The translations under genes and the position numbers were made by a program. This document shows positions 1 through 6,189 of a stretch of DNA of 8,672 nucleotides, piece by piece. The notes under the pieces were generated by a model. The model was not told the DNA's origin. It saw nothing but the letters and a program-made list of their open reading frames with translations, and made no database searches. Each line of letters begins with the position of its first letter. Position 1 is the stretch's first letter. The stretch comes from Paracoccaceae bacterium (GTDB taxonomy: Bacteria; Pseudomonadota; Alphaproteobacteria; Rhodobacterales; Rhodobacteraceae): the NCBI GenBank assembly GCA_013214715.1, contig JABSSB010000081.1, forward strand, positions 1-8,672. Reading direction: 5' to 3'.

Positions 1-8
1 AAGGTCAT
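1..8 (-). CDS. Possible 5' end of a divergent gene leaving the window
   Basis: On the minus strand a good Shine-Dalgarno sequence (AGGAG, complement of 14-18) lies 5 bases before an ATG at 8-6, followed by ACC and then the window edge. Only Met-Thr can be read, so no product can be named. The call rests only on the ribosome-site and start-codon arrangement. If real, the gene is transcribed away from the lol genes and shares their upstream region. A chance match is quite possible. Confidence 0.35.
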
Positions 9-155
9 CACTTCTCCTGTCCGACGTCGTAACTGAGGCTGAGCACCGCGGTTAGTGAACCCTTGGTCGAGCGTCAAGTCTTGCCCAGACTCCATTGCAC
101 TTGTGCCCGTCTTCGGGCGATATGGCGACAGAGCAGATAAAGGCAAAGCCCGACC
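9..155. other. Upstream region of the lol operon
   Basis: This 147-base stretch lies between the possible divergent start at the window edge and the Lol permease gene. I see no convincing coding frame. It contains a small inverted repeat, GCCCG-TCTT-CGGGC, at 105-118, about 38 bases before the permease start. There is no T-run after it on either strand, so it does not look like an intrinsic terminator. No hexamer pair convincing enough to name a promoter was found, although a promoter for the lol genes is expected here if they are not read from further upstream. Confidence 0.4.
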
Positions 156-1445
156 ATGACCGCCCCCTTACAACCGCGTCCCTTCGCCCGGTTCGAATGG
201 ATCATCGCCTGGCGCTATCTGCGCGCCAAGCGCAGCGAAGGTGGCGTCAATGTGATGACTTGGATCAGCCTGATCGGTATCGCGCTGGCGGTCTTTGCCC
301 TGATCGCGACGCTGGCGGTCCGGTCAGGCTTCCGGGCCGAATTCGTGGGCACCATCCTTGGCGCAAATGCCCATGTTACCGTCTATGACGCGGGCCGTGT
401 TGATGAGCAGGGACGCTTCATCCGCACTATCGAAGGTTATGGCGGCCTGGCGGAGCGTCTGGCCGATGTGCCCGGCGTGCTGCGCGCAGCACCATTGATC
501 CGGGGGCAGGTTCTGGCCACGGGCAACGGGCGCAATGCAGGGGTCGAAGTTCTGGGCATCGCGCCGGCCGACTTGGCCAGCCTGCCGATGATGCAAGAGG
601 CGTCGCAAATCGGCGCACTGGCCCGGTTTGACGAGGGTGTGGCTATCGGGTCCGGCGTGGCGCGGGAACTGGGCCTGCGCGAAGGCGACCGGATTCGCCT
701 GATCTCTCCCGAAGGGGTGCGCACGGCCTTTGGCACCTCGCCGCGGGTGAACGCCTATGAGGTGGTGCATGTCTTTTCCGCCGGGCGCTATGATATCGAC
801 CGTACCCGCGTCTATCTGCCATTTTCTGAGGCGCAGAGCTATTTCAACCGCGATGGCGTAGCTGACGAGGTTGAGCTGATGGTTGCCGACCCTGAAAATG
901 TCGACGCGCTGCTGCTGCCCATCCTTGAGGTGGCGGGGACCGAGGTGCGCCTGTGGACATGGCGTGACAGCGCGGGCGGTTTTCTGCGCGCGTTGGAAGT
1001 CGAAGACAATGTGATGTTCATCATCCTGTCCATTCTGGTGCTGATTGCCGCGATGAACATCACCTCGGGCCTGATCATGCTGGTCAAGAACAAGGGGCGC
1101 GACATTGGCATTCTGCGCACCATTGGCCTGTCCGAAGGGTCGATCCTGCGCGTGTTTTTCCTGTGCGGGGCGATGACCGGGCTGGTCGGAACCATGGTGG
1201 GCGTCGTGTTGGGGTGCCTCTTTGCGCTTTACATCGATCCGATCTTTTCTTTCGTGAATTACGCGATGGGCGGCGGTGTCTGGGACCCGGCAATCCGGGG
1301 GATTTATTCGCTTCCGGCCGAATTGCGGGCGGTGGATGTGATCAAGGCGGTGGCCCTGTCCCTGGGGCTGAGCTTTGTGGTCACGATCTTCCCCGCCCGC
1401 CGCGCGGCACGGCTCAACCCGGTGGAGGCGCTGCGCAATGACTGA
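156..1445 (+). CDS. lolC: Lipoprotein-releasing ABC transporter permease, LolC/LolE family
   Basis: This is the inner-membrane permease of the Lol system, which extracts outer-membrane lipoproteins from the inner membrane and passes them to LolA. The 429-residue product has the family layout. A short cytoplasmic N-terminus (EWIIAWRYLRAKR, 14-26) precedes a first membrane helix at about 35-56. A large periplasmic domain spans about 60-280. Three further helices lie at about 285-310, 330-362 and 395-413. The cytoplasmic segment KNKGRDIGILRTIGLS (311-326), which contacts the ATPase in this family, and the FtsX-like ending PARRAARLNPVEALR (413-427) are both clear. Only one permease gene is present, next to lolD, so the transporter may be a homodimer rather than a LolC/LolE heterodimer; the symbol is chosen on that understanding. 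The stop overlaps the lolD start. Start at 156 keeps the conserved N-terminal segment; the upstream ribosome site is weak. Confidence 0.93.
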   Translation: MTAPLQPRPFARFEWIIAWRYLRAKRSEGGVNVMTWISLIGIALAVFALIATLAVRSGFRAEFVGTILGANAHVTVYDAGRVDEQGRFIRTIEGYGGLAERLADVPGVLRAAPLIRGQVLATGNGRNAGVEVLGIAPADLASLPMMQEASQIGALARFDEGVAIGSGVARELGLREGDRIRLISPEGVRTAFGTSPRVNAYEVVHVFSAGRYDIDRTRVYLPFSEAQSYFNRDGVADEVELMVADPENVDALLLPILEVAGTEVRLWTWRDSAGGFLRALEVEDNVMFIILSILVLIAAMNITSGLIMLVKNKGRDIGILRTIGLSEGSILRVFFLCGAMTGLVGTMVGVVLGCLFALYIDPIFSFVNYAMGGGVWDPAIRGIYSLPAELRAVDVIKAVALSLGLSFVVTIFPARRAARLNPVEALRND

Positions 1446-2121
1446 GCAGGTTTTACATCTGTCGGGTATCACGAAATCCTATAACGCCGGTCGCGCCAAT
1501 GAGGTGCAGGTGCTGCGCGGGGTCGATCTGACCTTGCATGAAGGCGAGGTCGTGGCCCTTGTTGCGCCATCAGGGGCGGGGAAATCGACGCTTTTGCAGA
1601 TTGCGGGGCTTCTGGATACGCCCGATCAGGGGCAGTTGTCACTTTCCGGGCAGGATTTGGCCCGCGCCGATGACGCGCAGCGCACGGTTGCGCGGCGGCG
1701 CGATCTTGGCTTTGTCTATCAGTTTCATCACTTGTTGCCGGAATTCAGCGCGCTGGAAAACGTGACATTGCCGCAGCTTGCCAATGCTGTGCCAGAGGCC
1801 AAGGCTCAGATCCGGGCCGAGAAATTGCTTGCGCAGGTTGGCCTTGGTGCGCGGATGCAGCACCGCCCGGCGGAGCTTTCGGGCGGAGAGCAGCAGCGCG
1901 TCGCCTTTTGTCGCGCGGTGGCCAATGCGCCCAAAGTGCTTTTGGCGGATGAACCCACCGGCAATCTGGACCCCGGCACATCTGATCAGGTTTTTGGAGC
2001 GCTCATGGATCTGGTGGCAGCTGATGGCATGGCGGCGCTGGTAGCGACGCATAACCCAGCTCTGGCGGCGCGGATGGACCGCGTGGTGCGGTTGGAAAAC
2101 GGGGTTTTGGTCGCAGGTTAG
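1438..2121 (+). CDS. lolD: Lipoprotein-releasing system ATP-binding protein LolD
   Basis: This 227-residue ABC ATPase is predicted to power lipoprotein release by the permease encoded just upstream. Visible motifs are the Walker A APSGAGKST (43-51), Q-loop Gln95 in VYQFHHLLPEFSALENV (93-109), signature LSGGEQQRVA (148-157), Walker B VLLADEP (167-173) with the D-loop GNLD (175-178), and H-loop His205. The QFHHLLPEFSALENV segment and the ADEPTGNLD stretch are typical of the LolD/MacB/FtsE group. The first Walker A glycine is replaced by alanine, while the GAGKST core is intact. An earlier in-frame start at 1375 exists, but it would place 21 unrelated residues before the protein and lies deep in the permease gene. 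The ATG at 1438 gives the usual family length and an 8-base overlap with the permease stop, suggesting translational coupling. Confidence 0.93.
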   Translation: MTEQVLHLSGITKSYNAGRANEVQVLRGVDLTLHEGEVVALVAPSGAGKSTLLQIAGLLDTPDQGQLSLSGQDLARADDAQRTVARRRDLGFVYQFHHLLPEFSALENVTLPQLANAVPEAKAQIRAEKLLAQVGLGARMQHRPAELSGGEQQRVAFCRAVANAPKVLLADEPTGNLDPGTSDQVFGALMDLVAADGMAALVATHNPALAARMDRVVRLENGVLVAG

Positions 2122-2127
2122 GTGTGG

Positions 2128-2562
2128 TCAGGCCAATTGCGTGATCCAGACCCCTAACGCCATGACGGCGATCCCTGTGGCACGGGTGAGCGACAGCGGA
2201 CTGACCTGCGCCCCGAACAGGCCGAAATGGTCGATCGCCGCGGCCGAGATCAATTGACCCACCAGCACGAAGAACACCGCATTTCCCAACCCGAAATGCG
2301 GTGCGATATAGGTGATCGTCAGCACGTAGAACGCGATCAAGGCCCCGCCGAGAAATAAATGCTTTGGTGCCTGCGCAGCGCGGGCCAACGCCTGTGGACC
2401 TGTGGCCAGTGTGACCGCTGCCGCGCAGATCAGCGCCACGGTGAACAGGATCAGCGCGGCCGCAGCAGGCGAGCCGATGTTGCGCCCCAAAGCAGCGTTC
2501 AGCGCGGCCAGAAGCGGCACGCCGATCCCGGCGGCAAGCATGATCAGGGCGTAATGGGTCAT
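2128..2562 (-). CDS. DMT-family small membrane protein (YdcZ/DUF606)
   Basis: The 144-residue product is almost entirely hydrophobic, with about five membrane helices: roughly 3-20, 33-52, 68-87, 92-111 and 127-143. It matches the YdcZ/DUF606 group of the drug/metabolite transporter superfamily. The conserved features I recognise are LNAALGRNIGSP (21-32) and VGQLISAAAIDHFGLFG (101-117). The substrate is unknown. I chose the start at 2562 because an AGGAGAGGA ribosome site lies just upstream and the length is normal for the family; a longer frame starting at 2613 would add 17 residues rich in Arg and Pro that do not fit. The gene converges on lolD with only 6 bases between their stops, and it diverges from the cytochrome gene across a 110-base gap. 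Confidence 0.85.
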   Translation of the reverse strand: MTHYALIMLAAGIGVPLLAALNAALGRNIGSPAAAALILFTVALICAAAVTLATGPQALARAAQAPKHLFLGGALIAFYVLTITYIAPHFGLGNAVFFVLVGQLISAAAIDHFGLFGAQVSPLSLTRATGIAVMALGVWITQLA

Positions 2563-2672
2563 GTCGGGTCCTCTCCTGCCGGGGAGTAGGGCGGTTCGGG
2601 GCCGAGCTGTCAATCTTGACCTGAATCATGGCCGTGATCGGGCGCGATGCGAGACTGGGGATAAAGGAGGAG
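2563..2672. promoter_or_regulatory. Divergent promoter region with GTCAA-N2-TTGAC inverted repeat
   Basis: This gap separates the divergent DUF606 and cytochrome c genes. On the minus strand a perfect -35 hexamer TTGACA (complement of 2608-2613) is followed after 17 bases by CCTACT (complement of 2585-2590), a weak -10 with three matches to TATAAT; it could drive the membrane protein gene. On the plus strand TTGACC at 2616-2621 lies back to back with it, but no good -10 follows. Together the two hexamers form the inverted repeat GTCAA-TC-TTGAC (2609-2620), which could be an operator or just two adjacent -35 elements. Confidence 0.3.
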
Positions 2673-3071
2673 ATGATAGAGAAATTACCAAGCTTGGCCT
2701 GCGCTCTTGGTCTTTTGACCAGTCCGCTGGCCGCCGACGGCGCCCAACGCGGACAAATCCTGTTTGAACGGCACTGCGCGACCTGTCACGGAATGGACCT
2801 GTCGGGGCAAGGGCCGATGTGGGGTGTCTTGATGATCAAGCCCACTGATTTGGTGGGTCTGACAGAGCGTGAAGGCGATTTCCCGTTGGACCCTGTGATC
2901 ACACGGACCGATGGACAAGATCCGTTCGTGAGACATGGCAGCCCGATGCCCGTTTATGGACCTTTCTTTGAGAGGCTCGTTCAAAAGGTTGGCCTGCCGG
3001 ATGGGCGCGAGATGCAGACGGGTATCACCCTACTGGACATTGTTGCCTATCTTCAGGCCCATCAACGCTGA
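2673..3071 (+). CDS. Small exported c-type cytochrome
   Basis: The 132-residue product begins with a short signal-peptide-like segment: Lys4, a hydrophobic stretch at 8-20, and a likely cleavage near SPLAADG (17-23). A single haem c site, CATCH (35-39), follows, and the probable distal Met ligand is Met92 in GSPMPVYG (89-96). The C-terminal helix ILLDIVAYLQAHQ-like segment (118-131) is typical of class I, cytochrome_CBB3-type domains. It is expected to be a periplasmic one-electron carrier or subunit; partners cannot be read from the neighbours. The start is not fully settled. The ATG at 2673 has AAAGGAGG before it, but the spacing is only 2 bases. An in-frame ATG at 2628 would add 15 residues without a visible ribosome site and a poorer signal peptide. 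No photosynthetic role is shown, although the photosynthesis cluster begins about 1.4 kb downstream. Confidence 0.85.
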   Translation: MIEKLPSLACALGLLTSPLAADGAQRGQILFERHCATCHGMDLSGQGPMWGVLMIKPTDLVGLTEREGDFPLDPVITRTDGQDPFVRHGSPMPVYGPFFERLVQKVGLPDGREMQTGITLLDIVAYLQAHQR

Positions 3072-3172
3072 GCCCGCGCTGCAAGCCGGAGACGGCCCCG
3101 TGCCGGGCCCGCCGCAGGATGTCTCGGCCCCGGTTATGTGGCCGGAGCCTCGGGTGGGTGGCTGGTCAGACG
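3072..3172. other. Convergent gap between cytochrome and lipoprotein genes
   Basis: About 100 GC-rich bases separate two converging stop codons. A bidirectional terminator would be expected here. The best stem I find is GGCCC-N6-GGGCC at 3094-3109, but no run of T or A follows on either side, so I do not call it a terminator. No coding frame of interest was seen. Confidence 0.4.
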
Positions 3173-3856
3173 TCAGGTGCAGATGCCATCCAGCTCTGCG
3201 CCGTCCCATGGCAGCCAGACATCCCATTCACGCCGGGTTGGCAAATCCGTGACTGGCATCACATCGCTGAGCATGGCGTGCAGGCGTTTTGTGCGCTCGG
3301 CTCGCGGGTCGAGGGCGCGGCAGCAAATATACTCTTCCATGATTGCGCCTTGCTGTTCATAGCCGAAGGACAGGAAATCGGCCTTGCTTTCGACGTCGAA
3401 GAGGTAGGGATCGGCTCCGCCGCCATGTTCGCGGGCTGCGCGCAGGGGGGAATAGCCAGTAATGTCGCGGTTTTGCCATTGCCAGACATGGACCATTTCA
3501 TGCGCATATAGCATCGCGGCTGTCAGGTTGATCTGATCAGGGAAATCGCGGGCATAATTGTCTGTGTACCAATCCCGCGTGAAAAAAATGCGTGAAAACA
3601 GCGCGACAGCTGCGGGTTTGGCGGTAACGATCTCTTCCTTTGGTTCGGGCAGGATGCGTTCCCGGCAGGCCAGGCGCGGGCGTTTCTGACGCTGGAAGGT
3701 GACGGCTGCGACTGGCGCGCCTTCGACAAAGCGCACCGAGGCAAGGTCCAGCGTGTCGCCAAATAGCATATCTGCAAAAGCGGCCTCACTAGGCGCGGGG
3801 GGGCGCCCGCAGGCGGACAGGCAGATCAGGCAAAAAGCAAGGTATCGACGCATCAT
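3173..3856 (-). CDS. Predicted lipoprotein with HExxH metallopeptidase-like motif
   Basis: I do not recognise a named family with certainty. The 227-residue product starts with a lipoprotein signal: MMRRYLAFCLICLSAC, with the lipobox LSAC and acylated cysteine at 16, so it should be membrane-anchored facing the periplasm. HEMVHVWQ at 119-126 is a zinc HExxH motif in a hydrophobic helix, resembling the HExxHxxQ pattern of putative peptidases in the DUF4157 style. The downstream segment FGYEQQGAIMEEY (164-176) has Glu residues that could give the third zinc ligand. Cys64, Cys178, Cys179 and Cys226 could form disulphides. The ATG at 3856 is preferred over a TTG two codons earlier; no clear ribosome site precedes either. 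The gene is divergent from the DUF2478 gene and convergent with the cytochrome gene. Catalytic activity is an inference from the motif alone. Confidence 0.72.
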   Translation of the reverse strand: MMRRYLAFCLICLSACGRPPAPSEAAFADMLFGDTLDLASVRFVEGAPVAAVTFQRQKRPRLACRERILPEPKEEIVTAKPAAVALFSRIFFTRDWYTDNYARDFPDQINLTAAMLYAHEMVHVWQWQNRDITGYSPLRAAREHGGGADPYLFDVESKADFLSFGYEQQGAIMEEYICCRALDPRAERTKRLHAMLSDVMPVTDLPTRREWDVWLPWDGAELDGICT

Positions 3857-3960
3857 GGACAAAGGCTAGGGCGGTTGGCGAGGGCTGTCGATGGGGTTGG
3901 GCTTGTCTTTGCGTCGCAGGCGGGTAGGGTGACCGCACATCGACAGAAGGATGGGCATTC
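3857..3960. promoter_or_regulatory. Divergent intergenic region
   Basis: These 104 bases lie between the start codons of the divergent lipoprotein and DUF2478 genes and should hold promoters for both. The plus-strand ribosome site AGAAGG (3945-3950) lies 10 bases before the DUF2478 start. The only promoter-like pair seen on the plus strand, TTGTCT followed by TAGGGT at 16-base spacing, is poor. No operator-like palindrome was seen. Confidence 0.3.
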
Positions 3961-4473
3961 ATGCAGCTTGGCTATGTCATGAGCCGGGATAAAGGCGCGG
4001 TGGATCGGACGCTGAGCGCGCTGGCCACACGGCTTGCAGCGCAGGGGCTTCGTCTCGGCGGCGTGGTGCAGTCCAATGTGAATTGTCAGCCGGACGGGCG
4101 CTGCGACATGGACGCGCAGGTGCTGCCTGATGGTCCCGTGATCCGCATCTCGCAATCCTTGGGCGCGGGCGCGCGAGGCTGCAAGTTGGACCCCGGTGCG
4201 TTGGAGGACGCCGCAGGGTTGGTCTCCGGGCGCCTGAACGCAGATACCGATCTGCTGATCGTGAACAAATTCGGCAAGCATGAGGCTGACGGAAGGGGGT
4301 TTCGCCCGGTCATCGCAGATGCTCTGGCGTTGGACATCCCTGTGCTGTGCGGGGTGGGCACGCTGAACCTGCCCGCGTTTCAAAGCTTCGCCGGCGATCT
4401 GGCCGAACAGATCGAGATGACCGATCCCGCGCTTGATGACTGGTTGGCCCGCAGCCTGTCGGAACGCGCCTAG
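3961..4473 (+). CDS. DUF2478 family protein
   Basis: The 170-residue product fits DUF2478, a family of unknown biochemical function whose members are often found near molybdate-uptake genes and are thought to adopt a nucleotide-triphosphatase-like fold. Recognised family segments are the N-terminal strand GYVMS (4-8), the central CDMDAQVLPDGPVIRISQ-like block (48-65), GAGARGCKLDPGALEDA (68-84), and the conserved DLLIVNKFGKHEADGRGFR (97-115). The position of a P-loop near residues 8-16 reads SRDKGAVDR and lacks a GxGK(S/T) sequence, so ATP binding of the classical kind is doubtful here. It is probably cytoplasmic, with no signal or membrane helix. No mod genes lie in the window; the gene sits against the end of the bacteriochlorophyll operon, and its stop codon shares bases with the idi stop. 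Confidence 0.82.
   Translation: MQLGYVMSRDKGAVDRTLSALATRLAAQGLRLGGVVQSNVNCQPDGRCDMDAQVLPDGPVIRISQSLGAGARGCKLDPGALEDAAGLVSGRLNADTDLLIVNKFGKHEADGRGFRPVIADALALDIPVLCGVGTLNLPAFQSFAGDLAEQIEMTDPALDDWLARSLSERA
4470..4473. other. Shared palindromic stop codons (CTAG)
   Basis: The four bases CTAG give TAG for the DUF2478 gene on the plus strand (4471-4473) and TAG for idi on the minus strand (4470-4472). No room is left between the two genes for a separate terminator, so any termination signal for one transcript must lie inside the other gene. Confidence 0.95.
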
Positions 4474-5012
4474 CGCGACACAGCCAGTTGCGACGCGGTG
4501 CCGAAAATCGCGTCGACATGATCTTTCAGGTAGATCCGTAGCCAGGGCGCGTAATCGCCCGGATGGCGGCGTGTGGCGGCGATCAGGTCGTAAAGGTCGA
4601 CCCATTTCACATCCGCGACCTCATCAGGGTTCGGGGTGCATACCGGTTTGTCGCGCAACATGCACAGGAAGACATCGACGACCTCATGTTCGATCATGCC
4701 ATTGCCGACATCAGCGCGGTATTCCAGCGTGCAGGCATAGCTGGGATACAGGTCCTTCAGGCCCATTTCTTCATTCAGACGCCGATTGGCGCATTCGATG
4801 CCGGATTCACCCCAAAGCGGATGCGTGCAACAGGTATTCGCCCAAAGAAGGGAAGAATGGTATTTCCCATCTGCCCGCTGCTGCAGCAACAACTCGTGCC
4901 CATGCATCACAAAGACCGACACCGCACGGTGCCGCAGCCCGCGCAGATGCACGTCAAGCTTTTCAACAGGGATCAATTCGCCGTCTACCCAGGCCGGGAT
5001 CATGTCGTTCAT
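4470..5012 (-). CDS. idi: Isopentenyl-diphosphate delta-isomerase, type 1
   Basis: This Nudix-fold enzyme interconverts IPP and DMAPP, the starting units for the geranylgeranyl tail of bacteriochlorophyll and for carotenoids. The 180-residue product has the key residues of type 1 enzymes. These are the catalytic cysteine in TCCTHP (60-65; Cys62 by alignment from memory with the E. coli enzyme), metal-binding His22, His28 and His64, the Nudix-like GES....RRLNEEMGL region (68-85), and IEHEV (107-111), whose Glu108 and Glu110 correspond to the metal and catalytic acids. The start overlaps the bchP stop as ATGA, and GGAG lies about 10 bases upstream inside bchP. It is last in the bchG operon, matching orf176/idi of Rhodobacter clusters. 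It converges on the DUF2478 gene with overlapping stop codons. Confidence 0.95.
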   Translation of the reverse strand: MNDMIPAWVDGELIPVEKLDVHLRGLRHRAVSVFVMHGHELLLQQRADGKYHSSLLWANTCCTHPLWGESGIECANRRLNEEMGLKDLYPSYACTLEYRADVGNGMIEHEVVDVFLCMLRDKPVCTPNPDEVADVKWVDLYDLIAATRRHPGDYAPWLRIYLKDHVDAIFGTASQLAVSR

Positions 5013-6187
5013 ATGCGATTGGCTCCGACAAGGCCGGTGAGATGCGCGATGTTCTTCAGCCCGATTTTCAGATGTGCAAGGGGCCGCGCCTTTACCAGCT
5101 CTTTATTCATATAGGCTTCGAAGGTGAGTTTTTGAACGTCTTCATCATGACAGAGCGACACAAATCGTTCGCGCCGGTCATCAGAGCGATAATAAGCCTT
5201 CTGCATAGAGGCCAGCACACGGAACACGGTCTTATGCTCGCGCATGAAGGCCTTGCGTGCGCCCTGAAGCGCGCTGGCGCGACCTGTGCGCAGAAACTCA
5301 TGCCCAGCCTGCGCCGCAACCGATCCGCCAACCATCGCATAGTAAATCCCTTCGCCTGAACTGGGCGCAACAACCCCCGCCGCATCCCCGGCCAACAGAA
5401 CATCGCGCCCATTGTCCCAGCGTTTGAGCGGCTCCAGCGGGATGGGCGCGCCTTCGCGGCGGATGGTCTCGCAGTCCGCCAGGCCCGAGGCCGCGCGCAG
5501 ATCGGCGGTGGCTTGTTTCAAGTCCACGCCGTCGATCCCGGTGCCCATGCCCACGCTGGCCGATCCGCCATGCGGAAAAACCCAGCCATAGAAATCGGGC
5601 GAGATCGCGCCATCATAAACCACATCGCAGCGATCTGGATCGTAACCGGCAACTGCTTTGGGCGCTTCGATGATTTCATGATAGGCGATGACATAGGGGA
5701 TCGTGTCGCCGCCGGGCACTTCGGCTCGCGCCACGCCGGACCGCGCGCCATCGGCGCCGATCACCAGCTTGCAGGGCAGGGCGGCTGTTTCTCCGTTCGA
5801 TTTGTCGCGATAGATCACCCGCGGGCCGCCTTCATCCCGCTCAATCCGCAGGAAGGTGCCGGTCACCCGCACGGCCCCGGCCTGCGCGGCGCGGTTGCGC
5901 AGAAACTCGTCAAAATGTTCGCGGTCGACCATCCCGACATAGCCGTTTTCAATGGGGATATCGACCTGCCGCCCGGTGGGCGAGATCATGCGCGCGGTCG
6001 TGATCCGGGCGACGATCTGGCTGTCGGGTATGTCGTAATCGCGGATCAGGCGCGGTGGCACGGCGCCGCCGCAAGGTTTGATCCGCCCGTCACGATCCAG
6101 CAGGACAACCGAATGACCTGCACGCGCCAACTCTTCCGCGGCTGTGGCGCCTGATGGGCCGCCTCCCACAATGACTGCGTCATACAT
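5009..6187 (-). CDS. bchP: Geranylgeranyl-bacteriochlorophyll reductase BchP
   Basis: BchP reduces three double bonds of the geranylgeranyl tail of bacteriochlorophyll a to phytyl, using FAD and NADPH at the membrane. The 392-residue product has the usual length. It shows the N-terminal dinucleotide fold VIVGGGPSG (5-13) ending in acidic Asp31, the family block KPCGGAVPP (37-45), GADGARS (144-150), and the second FAD motif LLAGDAAGVVAPSSGEGIYY (264-283). The start at 6187 gives the GGGPSG fold directly at the N-terminus and has AGGAGA 9 bases upstream. A longer frame beginning at 6265 would add 26 residues lying inside the preceding gene and is rejected. Only 2 bases separate it from the upstream PucC-like stop, and its own stop overlaps the idi start, so it is an internal gene of a coupled operon. 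Confidence 0.96.
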   Translation of the reverse strand: MYDAVIVGGGPSGATAAEELARAGHSVVLLDRDGRIKPCGGAVPPRLIRDYDIPDSQIVARITTARMISPTGRQVDIPIENGYVGMVDREHFDEFLRNRAAQAGAVRVTGTFLRIERDEGGPRVIYRDKSNGETAALPCKLVIGADGARSGVARAEVPGGDTIPYVIAYHEIIEAPKAVAGYDPDRCDVVYDGAISPDFYGWVFPHGGSASVGMGTGIDGVDLKQATADLRAASGLADCETIRREGAPIPLEPLKRWDNGRDVLLAGDAAGVVAPSSGEGIYYAMVGGSVAAQAGHEFLRTGRASALQGARKAFMREHKTVFRVLASMQKAYYRSDDRRERFVSLCHDEDVQKLTFEAYMNKELVKARPLAHLKIGLKNIAHLTGLVGANRI

Positions 6188-6189
6188 GA

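Noticed and set aside
105..118. GCCCG-TCTT-CGGGC hairpin before the Lol permease as a terminator
   Set aside because: The stem is only 5 pairs and no T-run follows on either strand.
324..1472. Long open frame on the minus strand opposite the Lol permease
   Set aside because: The translation is rich in His, Gln and Arg with no family features, as expected for the antisense of a GC-rich gene; the plus-strand permease is unmistakable.
3094..3109. GGCCC/GGGCC stem after the cytochrome gene as a bidirectional terminator
   Set aside because: Short GC stem without a T-run in a GC-rich region; easily due to chance.
3853..4605. 250-residue minus-strand frame over the DUF2478 gene
   Set aside because: Low-complexity Arg/Ala/Pro-rich translation; the plus-strand frame carries conserved DUF2478 segments.
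4433..5359. 308-residue plus-strand frame across idi and the end of bchP
   Set aside because: It spans the antisense of two well-supported genes and has no recognisable domain.
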